Notes under the pieces: model-generated
What the model saw: the letters and a program-made list of their open reading frames with translations, nothing else
Told to the model about the DNA's origin: nothing
Databases searched by the model: none
Shown: in pieces, positions 21,483-32,162 of the stretch
Position numbering within the stretch: the first letter of the stretch is position 1
How the letters are laid out: each line of letters starts with the position of its first letter
Position numbers and translations under genes: made by a program
DNA from: Liopterus haemorrhoidalis
Lineage: Eukaryota > Arthropoda > Insecta > Coleoptera > Dytiscidae
Assembly (NCBI GenBank): GCA_963971575.1
Contig: OZ020618.1
Coordinates: 31,235,731 to 31,299,730, forward strand
Length of the DNA stretch: 64,000 bases
Direction: 5' to 3'

Positions 21483-21782
21483 AACTTACTGTTGTATATG
21501 TGAAGCCTTGCACCTTATTTTAATATATGTTGTTATTAACCTGTGATATTCGATAGTAATTGGCCCCTTTACAGTATCTTACCATCGCCCTGAGTCTGTT
21601 CAATTTTTCAAACAGATCTTTTATCCTAAGAGCGAGATGCAAGATTTTACTTTAATTGAATATTTTTTTATTTATTTATTGTTCATTTTATTGTTTTTAA
21701 TGTAGTGTAGTTATTTAGATGGGCTGCGTTAGGCAAATAGCCTTTGTTGCTGTGCGCCAAAAAATTTAACTAACTAACTAAC
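21483..21782 (+). other. 3' UTR and (TAAC)n tail of the I-like LINE
   Basis: About 300 bp after the ORF, ending in four to five TAAC units at 21765-21782, directly followed by the target duplication. The tail marks the 3' end used for priming. Confidence 0.8.
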
Positions 21783-22143
21783 TTTACCTCAGCGCACCAT
21801 CCTCAGTATAATGGAGTGATCGAAAGGTTCAACAGAACACTAGCTAACATGTTGAGGATGTACTCTAACTCAGCCAAGATAGATTGGTATCAGTATTTAG
21901 GCGAATTATATATATTTTGCAAAGCATCATCCCGTCAAATACCAAGTAGGTAACTTAGTAAAGCTATACATCCCTCACAGGCAAGTTGGGAAAAGCGGAA
22001 AATTATTAATGAAGTGGATGGGACCATATAGAATAGTAAGGAAACATAACGATGTAAACTACCAAATAAGCCTAAAGGAAAAAACTGCCAAGTACGATAC
22101 TGTCCATGTCAACAGACTTAAATTGTTTACAGAACCATGGTAA
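21783..22143 (+). pseudogene. Gypsy G integrase, right part
   Basis: It begins SAHHPQYNGVIERFNRTLANML, where the Glu of NGVIERF is the third catalytic residue. After a short deletion near 21910 it continues with the C-terminal GKLLMKWMGPYRIV and VHVNRLKLF segments and a TAA at 22141. It continues 16800-17141 across the LINE. No matching RT or Gag of this copy lies nearby, so the rest of gypsy G is lost. Confidence 0.85.
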
Positions 22144-22321
22144 TGCTGAGGACAGCAAAAGATAAAATGCACTTGATACTTCTGATGTCACATAAATATT
22201 ATAAGGAGAAATTCATTATATATTTTCATTTTGGTGTTGATAGTAATAATGACGGTGATAGCCATCCACAAAGCCGAAGTACTTGTAATAGTAGTTTCAA
22301 GGGCGTATTGGAAAACACAAC

Positions 22322-22588
22322 GCCGGAGACAACTTTGATAGACATGGTCAACGATACGTACAGTTCTTATACCTCGAGATTTGGATTGCACCTCGAGATT
22401 TATCTGTAGTCAGAGCACAACAACAAAATTACTCGTGTCAGAGGGTTTCAGCGTTATTTATCGTTTTATTAATATGTACAGTTTTAGTTATAGGAATTAG
22501 CTGCGGGAGTAGGAACTCCTTGCTCTACAACCTTTATAGCGGATATTTGAAGCGGAGACTTGGGTCAGGTGGATATGGAAGTCATTAA
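22322..22588 (+). other. Open frame with one membrane segment after gypsy G integrase
   Basis: A frame open from 22322 to a TAA at 22586-22588 encodes a soluble part, a hydrophobic stretch ALFIVLLICTVLVIGI and a basic tail YLKRRLGSGGYG. Its place after integrase in the same direction would suit an env-like third ORF of gypsy G. There is no clear start, signal peptide or cleavage site, so this is weak. The direct repeat acctcgagattt at 22371 and 22390 suggests a small duplication here. Confidence 0.25.
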
Positions 22589-23157
22589 TAAAAATGATGC
22601 AGGGTCCGCGATACTGCTAATGCGAACATGGGGCGCTAGTATCCGTACCATGACTGGCGGCCCAGAACGGAATGATAGCGCTGTCAGTCCGTTGGAACAC
22701 TCCCAGACATCAGCCCTATGAGGATAAACCATGTAAGTTTATCTGTGCCCTATAGGTGGAGACCGCCCTGACATCTGCTGTGGAAACAACTGCTGCAAAC
22801 AGATAATTCGCATACTATATTGCCTCAGCGGGATCAGAGTCGGGCAAATTGCAATCAAACTAATGATTGAGGATTGCGATTAAAAATTTAATTACAAGAC
22901 TTGAGTAATGAGTAACGTACATCAATCACAGTGCAGGTATTCACAGTGGTACCTAAATAAATTATTTACTCATTAGCATTATTGAATTTTTAGTTATGAT
23001 TGAAACTAAAATCTTGATTCAGATTTGATTTTTCCACTCTTACTATTCATTGGCATTTAGTGTTTGAATATTATAGATATTTACCGCAGATTTGATTTGT
23101 GACATATTTGAGTAATAAATTAATTTTACAATTATATTTTTTTATTTCTTCCGCAAC
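22589..23157. other. Unassigned sequence
   Basis: GC-moderate to 22850, then AT-rich. It could contain the 3' LTR of gypsy G, but no second copy is present for comparison. No gene seen. Confidence 0.4.
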
Positions 23158-23361
23158 ATGAGTGACAACGATACTCGTGAAAGTTTTGGTGCATCGACTC
23201 TTTCAATATATTGTGACGGTTGGGGAATTTATGTACTGGCCATTTTATTCGTCTTGCCCTACGTTGTGTTTTTCTGGATTATAAAGTCGATTCGTTCTTG
23301 GAGCGGGAAGCTATGTCTACAAAGAAACTCTAGGACTTATTTCAATCAAATAGTTTATTAA
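23158..23361 (+). CDS. Small hypothetical membrane protein (67 codons)
   Basis: Intact ORF with a reasonable start context (cgcaacATGAG). It has an Asp/Ser-rich N-terminus, one strong hydrophobic span (IYVLAILFVLPYVVFFWII) and a Lys/Arg/Ser C-terminus. I do not recognise it. It is too short to rule out a chance frame, but a 19-residue uninterrupted span is not typical of random AT-rich DNA. It may be an env remnant of gypsy G or a host exon. Confidence 0.3.
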   Translation: MSDNDTRESFGASTLSIYCDGWGIYVLAILFVLPYVVFFWIIKSIRSWSGKLCLQRNSRTYFNQIVY

Positions 23362-23686
23362 CGGTCTAGTCATTCAGAAATAGTACAAACATGTTTATGC
23401 GTCTGACTGTGATGGCTGTAAGGTAAATTCAGATTAACACATTTATAGTGATAACGTAAGTTTCTACTCAAATATTACTATCAAATCTACACTTCCAAAC
23501 TAAGCATGCGGTCCATGTCATGTCATATCCTTATTAAGATCATTAGCGTTGACTAGGATCTTATACCTTATTATTTGCAATCAATAATGAGTTGCTGATT
23601 TATCCAACATGAGTTTATTACTCGTGTCGATATAGTTTGATCACCTAACCGCTGCTTTCGGTGCATGCCTGTGTATTTGGTGTTGT

Positions 23687-23896
23687 TTGACGAACGGATC
23701 TGCTACCCGCCATTACAGTTTTGTTAGGTCTGTCAACCCTTTGATGTGTTTGTGGTTTTCTACGGTTGTGAATCATAGAGAACCGGTCAAGCTTCGCGGG
23801 GGTACCGCTATGGTTGTGAGGCGTAGGGACCCGAGTAATATTGCGGGAAGGTTGATCAAACTCACCCGACACCGCGGTAAACGAATTTATGATTAA
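23687..23896 (+). CDS. Hypothetical 69-codon ORF abutting the satellite
   Basis: Open frame with a basic C-terminal half (VVRRRDPSNIAGRLIKLTRHRGK). It stops at the exact left edge of the 123-bp array. GC content is higher than in neighbouring DNA. I do not recognise it; the minus strand is also open over the same span, so coding is doubtful. Confidence 0.2.
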   Translation: MTNGSATRHYSFVRSVNPLMCLWFSTVVNHREPVKLRGGTAMVVRRRDPSNIAGRLIKLTRHRGKRIYD

Positions 23897-23897
23897 T

Positions 23898-25345
23898 TCA
23901 ACGTGGCGTGCAAAACAAGCCCGTAATGATCTATGTATTCACAGCTGGTCCACGTAGATATTACTCACGGCGAAGACAACCCGATGGAGGTTAGCGAGTG
24001 CGCGCGGAACGCGAGTAATTCCGACGTGGCGTGCAAAAAAAGCCCGTAACGGTCTATGTATTCACAACTGATCCACGTAGAGATTACTTAGGGCGAAGAC
24101 AACCCGACGGAGGTTAGCGAGTGCGCGCGGAACGCGAGCAATTCCGACGTGTCGTGCAAAACAAGCTCGTAACGGTCTATGTATTCACAGCTGGTCCAGG
24201 TAAAGATCACTCATGGCGAAGACAATCCGACGGAGGTTAGCGAGTGCGCGCAGAACGCGAGCAACTCCGACGTGGCGTGCAAAACAAGCCCGTAACGGTC
24301 TATGTATTCACATCTGGTCCACGTAGAGATCACTCACGGCGAAAACAATTCGACGGAGGTTAGCGAGTGCGCGCGAAACGCGAGCAATTCTGACGTGGCT
24401 TGCAAAACAAGCCCGTAACGGTCTATGTATTCACAGCTGGACCACGTAAAGATCACTCACGGCGAAAACAATCCGACGGAGGTTAGGAAGTGCGCGCGGA
24501 ACGCGAGCAATTCCGACGTGGCGTGCAAAACAAGCCCGTTACGGTCTATGTATTCACAGCTGGTCCACGTAAAGATCACTCACGGCGAAGACAATCCGAC
24601 GGAGGTTAGCGAGTGCGCGCGGAACGCGAGCAATTCAGGCGTGGCGTGCAAAACAAGCCCGTAACGATCTATGGATTCACAGCTGGTCCACGTAGAAATT
24701 ACTCACGGCGAGGACAATCCGACGGAGGTTAGCGAGTGCGCGCGGAACGCGAGCAATTCCGACGTGGCGTGCAAAACAAGCCCGTTACGGTCTATGTATT
24801 CACAGCTGGTCCACGTAAAGATCACTCACGGCGAAGACAATCCGACGGAGGTTAGCGAATGCGCGCGGAACGCGAGCAATTCCGACGTGGCGTGCAAAAC
24901 AAGCCCGTAATGGACTATGTATTCACAACTGGTCCACGTAGAGATCACTCACGGCGAAAACAATCCGACGGAGGTTAGCGAGTGCGCTCGGAACGCGAGC
25001 AATTCCGGCGTGGCGTGCAAAACAAGCCCGTAACGGTCTATGTATTCACAGCTGGTCCACGTAGAAATCACTCACGGCGAAGATAACCCGACGGAGGTTA
25101 ACAAGTGCGCGCGGAACGCGAGCAATTTTGACGTGGCGTGCAAAACAAACCCGTAACTGTCTATGTATTCACAGCTGGTCCACGTAGAGATCACTCACAG
25201 CAAAGACAACCCGACGGAGGTTCGCAAGTGCGCGCGGAACGCAAATAATTTCAACGTGGCGTGCAAAACAAGCCCGTAATGGTCTATGTATTCATAGCAG
25301 GTCCACGTAGAGATCACTCACGGTGAAGATAACCCGGTTGAGATT
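23898..25345. repeat. GC-rich tandem array, 123-bp unit, about 11.8 copies
   Basis: The anchor ctatgtattcac recurs at 23931, 24054, 24177 and so on every 123 bp to 25284, with no length change in any unit. Units differ by scattered substitutions. The array is GC-rich, with many CpG (gtgcgcgcggaacgcgag), unlike the AT-rich surroundings. 123 is 41 codons, so each unit has an ATG and a TAA in one frame. All three minus-strand frames are closed. Confidence 0.95.
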
Positions 25346-25445
25346 AAGTTCACGAGTACGTAGTGCGCGTTGTGACGGGCTCTCTCTGCCTGCCCTTGAG
25401 CTCGAATCTCAGTCTTATATATGGCTTAAATTCTAGACGAAGAAG

Positions 25446-25448
<3 letters not shown>

Positions 25449-25492
<44 letters not shown>
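25449..25492. repeat. (TC)n microsatellite
   Basis: About 22 uninterrupted TC units. Confidence 0.95.
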
Positions 25493-25494
<2 letters not shown>

Positions 25495-25919
25495 GTTCTC
25501 ATAGATATAAACATTTACAAAATCCAGACACATAAAATGGTTACTAATTTGTCACGACACAGACCAATTAAATCTTTTTGACACATTTGGGTTGTAACCC
25601 TCATAAAAAATGGTTCATTAGAATTTTAAGTTAAACACTAGACATATTTAAATATAAACATAATATATCTATCGGTGAACAGATGTAAAATGTCACCGCT
25701 TGCGGTCAATTTTTATGACGCCTACTTATATAGTTATTATTATTATTATTATTTATTAATATACTGAACAAAGCCAGAGGCTTGTGTGTTCATACATATT
25801 GATACAAAACAAAAATATATAGAACATACAGAAATAAATATAAATATATATATAACTTATATTTCTTCACACGACAACTTTGTTTTTAAAAAACATTTAT
25901 TGTTAATATTACAACGTAT

Positions 25920-28779
25920 TATAACGTATATTACGGCCAGACTCCAGCGTTATATAGTTGGCATACGCCAGCGTCCGCTCAGCTCTCTGATCGGTCGCTA
26001 AAAACCTAAATGGGGAAAAATATGAATTCCGTAACCACTGTGAAGTGACTCCAGCGGCTATCAGCTGTCCAGGGCAAGGTAGAAGGCCGCCAGCCCAGTC
26101 TAGAGGTAGATGTGACTATGCAGGGTGGTCCTGTAATTACCAATACCTATGTGCGGCCTAAAATTTATACGGCGCCAGTCACCTCGCTTCTACTGCCCTA
26201 AATTCTGGAAGAAAAATAAAACCCCAGGGGGAAAGGAATAGACTTCTCATAATAGAAACACCAAAATTTTTAATAACAAAATTTATTTACCAAAAAATAA
26301 CAAGATAAATTTACGAAATTATTCACACTGCAAGGTGTTCATAAGGAACTACCACAATATCCTTTTACTAACAAAATAGATTTAACGAAATTATTCACAA
26401 TGCATAACCAAAGAAAAACAATATAAATTTAACGAAATTATTTATAATGACAGGTGTTCACTTATGAACACCTGTCATTATAAATAATCTGTTCCTTAGA
26501 ACAACCACAATATCCTTTTACACATCAAAAATCCAAAATGTTAAACACTGGATCAGACTAACAACAGTCTGAATCCAAGTGAAACTCTAATTATTTAAAC
26601 ATACAATACAAATTACATTAACTCTGCTATTTGTGGCATAACCACTCAGTAACGTGGAATTGGATTACTTTCGTTACAACTGCCCTAGGGCTGCGTGAAC
26701 TTCTGCACGGGAATTATACCACAATGACTGTCTACGGTGAAGTGGTGGCTGTTTTACTTGTGGTAATACAGTCGGAAAAAGGTCCTGAAGAAGTTTAGAA
26801 TCGGGAAGCAAGCGCTTATCCAAACCCCGATTTAAATTTTTACAATACTAACTCTCTCGCCTTAAAACTAGTGAAATCCCAGTCAGTCTATTGGCAACGA
26901 AGTCGCGTTGATTCAAGAATCCATCGTTGCCAAGAGACTGACTCCATATATCCCCCTATCGCCTCTTAAAAACCCGGGGTACGCCAACAAAAAAATCTCC
27001 GCGAGATGCCAAAAAAAGATGACGTACCACCCCACCCACTGACTCAACGGAAATATAAATTAGAGAAATAAAAGAAAAATTTATCGACAAAAAAAATTAA
27101 TGAAGACTGGCCAAGGAAAACAAAAAAAACAATGCTTGTGGCTGAGGTTCTGCCCGATTGAAGTTAACTTTAGTACCCTCCCAATATTAATACAAACCCG
27201 ATCCTTGATAACGTGAACAGCAAGTAACACGAATACTCGGCCAGGGAATATTCACAAAAAGGGTTAAACCCGTGTGTTTGAGAGCTAATTCACAACCTCG
27301 AGTTATCAAGGGAATATACTTTACAGACAGACTGAATTTACATTACGCGGCAAAAATTTAATATGAGCAACTCGTGAACAAAAATTATTGTACCTCCAAA
27401 AATAATTACGGTGGCGACACACCTAACCGTACACGCAACAGCGTACTTAATAAATCCAAAAACATCTCAATAACTCAAAAATTACTCAAGATACAACAAA
27501 ACTTGAGAAACCTCAATGCATTTCAGCTAATAATACAGTACAAGTAATAACACACACTTAATAATCATGGCCATAACTCATAAGGGTGTACCAGACGCAG
27601 CCCTACACTATTAACGTTAAGAATCACAAAAACATCCCCAAACGGGAATTCCAATACGTCAATGGGGCAGAGTCGCTTCTGTTACAAAATTTCAAACATT
27701 TCCAAAATATACTTAGCTGAAACACAGTAATTCTCGCAATACCCTGTAGCAACAGGTCTCAAATGATACAATAATTTTCGCGCTACATCTTCCACGGATC
27801 GCTCCAAAATCGGCTCTTCAACCCTTACATGTGGGGGGGGGGACAATATATCTCCTCGGACGCAGGATTCTCCCTCGAGAACTAATGCTCGTTTCCAGCC
27901 CTTACATGCTGCCACTAGATTTACAAAATACAAAGAAATACCTTACATTAGAACTCTGGGTTAATCAAAACTGATTAGCGGGTAATACTGTATAAAAGAA
28001 ACATACCTTGGTGTTTTAGTGGCTAAACATCGTAATTCAATTGCCATCTAGGGGTAGAAAACTCCTATTTCCGACGTAAGTCGCGTTTTGGACCTCCAAA
28101 ACATGATGTATTACGTGCCTTTTCCGCTTTAGCGAATCCACAGGTAACCAGCATTATCTTCTCAAATACTTTCACAAAAACTTGTGGAATAAAATTTGGC
28201 ACGTGTTACTGAGTCTCAACCCCTTAGCGGAACCTCTATACTTGAATTACGACATTGAAGAGACAAAATGGCATATCACATTCCATTTTATATGTCCCTC
28301 TCTCCCCACTAACCGCAGGTGGACACTAACCACGTGGACAGAACCACGTGACTCAGACAGTTATCAAAAATGACAACATTCTGTCTTATCGGCGTTTGTA
28401 AATTACGAATGTCAACATTGTATTTTTTTCCAAGTAGTGAGTATGTTCCTTATATACGTAATACATGCTAATAGTCTGTAATTTCCAGGTTCTAATGAAG
28501 TATTCATACTCCAAAATGCAAAAAAATGTGATTATTCCCATGTGTCAAAATGACATAACCTAAAAATTTGATAGAAGTAGAGAATTCAGATGTTAATTTA
28601 TATTTCTGTAGCAAGAACGGCTACTTTTAAGTAGATTGTCAGGACGCTAGTCAGTTGGTTTCGCAAAAATACACAATTCTGTATCCTTTAATGAGAATAG
28701 CATAAGTTTTTGTTATGTAAGGTAGGTTAGTGTAAGTTAGTTTTATAAGCAGTGTTGTCAGCTAGAATAGACCGTAACA
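25920..28779. mobile_element. 2.86-kb unidentified insertion in the gypsy C LTR
   Basis: GTAT occurs at both borders (25916-25919 and 28780-28783), and the LTR is otherwise continuous, so the edges are exact. The right end read on the minus strand is TGTTACGGTC; the left end is TATAACG, with TATTACGG 9 bp inside, so TG...CA-like ends are possible but degraded. There is no gag, pol or transposase, and ORFs are short. The insert holds a perfect hairpin (26437-26488) and repeated blocks around it. A long solo LTR or a non-autonomous LTR element is the best guess. Confidence 0.65.
26437..26488. repeat. Perfect 24-bp-stem, 4-nt-loop hairpin
   Basis: The arm at 26437-26460 is the exact reverse complement of 26465-26488, with loop CTTA. 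Nearby, blocks such as aacgaaattattcaca (26314, 26376) and ccacaatatccttttac (26352, 26505) recur, so the hairpin lies in a locally duplicated and inverted region. Confidence 0.95.
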
Positions 28780-28928
28780 GTATGTCTTATTTCTAATGAA
28801 GCTGAATCTAAACTGTTTTTCAAAAATACAAAATGTGAGAATTATGTTGCTTACAAAATTACCTACTCTAGCATATTATCTAATTACTTAATACTAAGAA
28901 TGGTTAGGGGTGTCATGTTAACGTTTAG

Positions 28929-30491
28929 TCAGCGAGAATCGCTACGGTAACTCCTCCCCCCTTGGAACGAGGCTCCTCCTGGAAGTTCGATGTCTTCTTG
29001 ACCTTGTTTTGGGCTTGACTCGGTTGTATGTCCTTGTGAATTTTGATTTGTGTTGGAATTTTTGTTGATTTTCTTTTTGATCCACTTCGTGATGATCGAA
29101 CAGGTAATGATTAGGATTCCGATGTAAAGAATCAATGAATTTTGGTGAATTGGTATGGCAGGATTCGATGGTAGTTCTTCCAATTTTAAAGTTTTTAGTT
29201 GAATGGTAAAGTTTGAAAATCTTGGTTTTTGTAGTTGGAGATTCATATTGTTTAAGATCAGTGGCGTCCCATAACTTTTGTTGTTATAAGTTATTTCTTG
29301 CTGATTTAGGAATAATTTACACTGATCGTTTTTTATCAAAAATATTCCTTTTAGCGTTCTTGTTTCTGTTTGTTTTAAACATTTTATGATGATGTTTTCT
29401 TCATTCGGGAATACTCCTAAATACTGATCTATTTTGGATATGTAGTCTAACTTGTTTTCTTCGATGGTTAATTTCGTATATTGGCAGTACTTTGGGTCTC
29501 CTTGCAGCAATATTTGTTCTTCGCATTTAGATTTGTAATTTGTCTGTAGATGACGGCGACATTGGAACACTTTATTACCTTTAGTACATATGTCGTTTAG
29601 ATGTATTATGTTATTTTTATTTTTCAAAAGATATTTGATATCTGGTATTATAGTTTCAAATTCTGACTCGTGTTTTGTAGGCACGGGTCGTAAATAATAC
29701 AAATCATAATTTTGTTCGAAGTGTATTGGAAGTGATAGATGGTATATTATCTGGTTGCTTTCAATTTTGCAATTAATTGTTATGATAGATTCGAAGTCCA
29801 ATATATTTTCATAAGTTAGATCAAAAGGTAACTGGTTTTTATAAAATTTTGAAATTTTTTGTAACTCGTCAAATAGTTCTGTAGTTTTTATGATGCTTAG
29901 ATGAAGGGTTTGCAATTTGCAAAAGGTTAAAGAATTTTTTACATCTTGAAGAACATTCAAGATTGCGTTATGGAGAATTATTAACTGGTTATATAAGTCT
30001 TTTGCGAATAAAATGTCTGTCTGTTGTATTCTGTCATTGACTGTGCTGTTTAATTGATTTATTCTTGTTTTTAACAATCTTTCGTTATGTTGAATATTCT
30101 GAACGGATGAGTTGAAATTTTCGATAATTTTTTCGTTAATACTGTATTGGAATTTAAGTTGTTCTTGTATGTTAGTTACTTTACCTTTTAATTGGTTTAT
30201 AATTTTATCATATCTTTTGCCATCTTCGGCGTCTAAGTTACCGGATATAGATTTTACTATTCATCCCAATCCGTCAATAAATCCGCGTTTATTCCTAATT
30301 TTAGGATGTATTTTTATGTTGTTAATTTTTTCTTGTGTGGATTTTTGTAAAAATTCAACAATTTTGCCGTAATTATCAATTTCTTTTCTCGTATAGAGAG
30401 TGCTGTTAAAAATTCCGTTTTTTAAATTTTGGTATTGTTCTTTTAAATTTTCATTTTCTTCGTATAATGGTTCTAAATTGAAGTAATGCAC
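28929..30491 (-). pseudogene. env remnant of element C (F-type fusion protein family)
   Basis: Frame 30261-30491 contains a furin-like site followed by a fusion-peptide start (RNKRGFIDGLG), as in errantivirus Env and baculovirus F proteins. A stop follows directly. Frame 28929-30077 holds the rest of the ectodomain with paired Cys residues, a membrane anchor near residues 318-335 (SLILYIGILIITCSII) and a basic cytoplasmic tail. Its stop lies inside the 3' LTR, as in related elements. The N-terminal surface part right of 30491 is mostly lost. In the family Env mediates membrane fusion; this copy is broken by at least one stop. Confidence 0.8.
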
Positions 30492-30585
30492 GAGAGTGTG
30501 TTCTGTTTTTTTAGTTTAGCTGGGCCCAAATTTATTGGTAGAACTCCGAGATTATTAGAGATATATTTTAAGATTGCTTCTTGTC

Positions 30586-32162
30586 CTAATGCGAACAGCC
30601 TGGAAGATTTTTAAATTTGTAAGGTTTTTGTTTAGGTCTTTTTATGTTAGATAGGTGGATTTTAGTTTGCGTGTTACCATGCCTCGTTTTAATTTTGCCG
30701 GTTTTACGCGCTTTAATAATTTCTATTAATTTTTCAGGGGTATATTTATTTTTTGTTTTAGATTGTTTTTGCTTATTTTTTATAAGTACTTGTTCAGGTA
30801 TTTCCAGGGTTTCTTCGCGATTTTTATTTTCAGTCTCTATTACTTTTTCTTTATGTTTTTGTAATTTATCATTTATTTCTTGATACAAAATTTTAAGTTT
30901 ATTTTTGTGGTTAATTATATAGTTGTTAAGTAATTGTTTTTCTAGGTCTATACCGAAAGGGGATTCTAGGTCTAAGTTTCCGTAAATTATGTCGAAGGGT
31001 TTTAATTTTGTTGTACTGTGGATCGAGTTATTATAGGCTAGTACGGCGTAGTTAACTTTCGTATCTATTGTTTCATTTTTAAATTCTTCTTGATTGTTCA
31101 GAAGTCTGACATGTTCAATCTGGCAATCAAGGTAGAATGGAACCTTTCTATTAATCCGTTTGATTCCGGATGTTGTGAGCTTACGAAATGAATTTGGATT
31201 TTATGCAGTTCTAATAGTTCTCTAACTAATGAATTTTTAAACTCGATACCGTTATCAGAAATTATTTGTATTGGTATGCCATGATGCGTGAAGTGATTTA
31301 CTAAATTACGAACAATTTCGATGCCTTGAATAGAGTCTAGCTTATATGCATGTGCAAATTTTGAAAAGAAGTCTATTACTGTTAGGAATTTTTGTTTATC
31401 AAGACTGATACTATCAATGTGTATTATTTCAAAGGGTTTAACTGCAGTGGGAGTGACATTAAATTTTTAATTTAGGGGGTTCCTATAATATTTTGTGACT
31501 TGACAGACTTGACAACTATTAATAAATGTTTGTATCGATTTTCTCTGTTTGGGCCAATAATAATTTTGCTTAATTCTCTGTTCCGTTTCGTCTATTCCGC
31601 GATGATTTGTTTTGCCTTCGTGGAAACCGCGTATTATTTGAATTATTTCGTCCTCATCTGATACGCCCGTTAAATAATTTTTGCATTTTATCATGGAGAT
31701 ATTAGAATTTTTGAAATAGGTTTGTAATACAACACTAAATTTTTCGTAAAGTTCGTTCTCGAAATAAATATGATATTTGACCTTAGGGGAAATATATTCT
31801 TTTATAAAGTCAATCATTTCTTTTTCATAGTTAAATTTGGAAAATTGTACTAGAAATCTCTGCTTGTTGTTATGTATTTTAATAATTTTTAATTTGCTAG
31901 GGATATGTTCAACTTCGGAAACGATAATTTGGTTTTTTCCTACATTAACCGCACAATTGACAATAGGGATGCCTACTACAGGATTTTCTCTATTTGAATG
32001 CACCGTCACATCGCTATCACTTGGCGTATCATCATCATTATTGTCCTTTTGTGATTTATCACCTACTTCTACAACGGGTGTTATTAGTATTATCGTTAGT
32101 TCCGATCTATCTGTTAAAATTGTCCATAAATTTATGAAAGTGCTCCATATTATCGGTATCAT
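30586..32162 (-). pseudogene. Integrase of element C (fragmented)
   Basis: Frame 31467-32162 ends with the zinc domain HEGKTNHRGIDETEQRI and YYWPKQ, then CQVCQVTKY (H2C2). The catalytic core lies at 30900-31460 in broken frames, with SDNGIEF-like and HPESNG-like traces. Frame 30586-30888 is the Lys-rich C-terminus with KIHLSNIKRPKQK. The first half of 31467-32162 is the variable region between RNase H and integrase. Confidence 0.8.

Larger units (their letters stand above)
17142..21782 (+). mobile_element. I-like non-LTR retrotransposon inserted in gypsy G integrase
   Basis: It is flanked by TTTACCT (17135-17141 and 21783-21789); removing it restores the continuous integrase sequence. It contains a 5' UTR, a Gag-like ORF1 with CCHC knuckles, an APE-type endonuclease, a C-terminal RT segment, an RNase H and a terminal domain, then a 3' UTR ending in (TAAC)n. 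RNase H plus a simple-repeat 3' tail is typical of the I group. The RT fingers and palm are deleted. A hAT MITE interrupts the endonuclease. Confidence 0.9.
25855..28952 (-). repeat. 3' LTR of element C, in two pieces
   Basis: Piece 25855-25919 and piece 28780-28952 together match the 5' LTR at 36450-36682. The polypurine tract (minus strand CCAAGGGGGGAGG) lies at 28953-28965, directly next to the LTR start. Confidence 0.9.

Noticed and set aside
24425..24910. 79-codon open frames in the satellite
   Set aside because: They arise because two units lack the TAA present in the others; the unit is 123 bp, so frames recur. No sign of a real gene.
23898..25345. CRISPR-like array
   Set aside because: Units are contiguous 123-bp tandem repeats without unique spacers, and the DNA is eukaryotic.
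27682..27933. 83-codon minus-strand ORF in the 2.86-kb insertion
   Set aside because: No recognisable motif, crosses a G9 run, and no supporting signals; treated as chance.
25920..28779. Treating the insertion as a third accessory-gene element
   Set aside because: Its end is similar to TGTTGCGG, but no Pro/Ser-rich ORF with the LRR-L-x-L-L-G-type motif is found in either strand.
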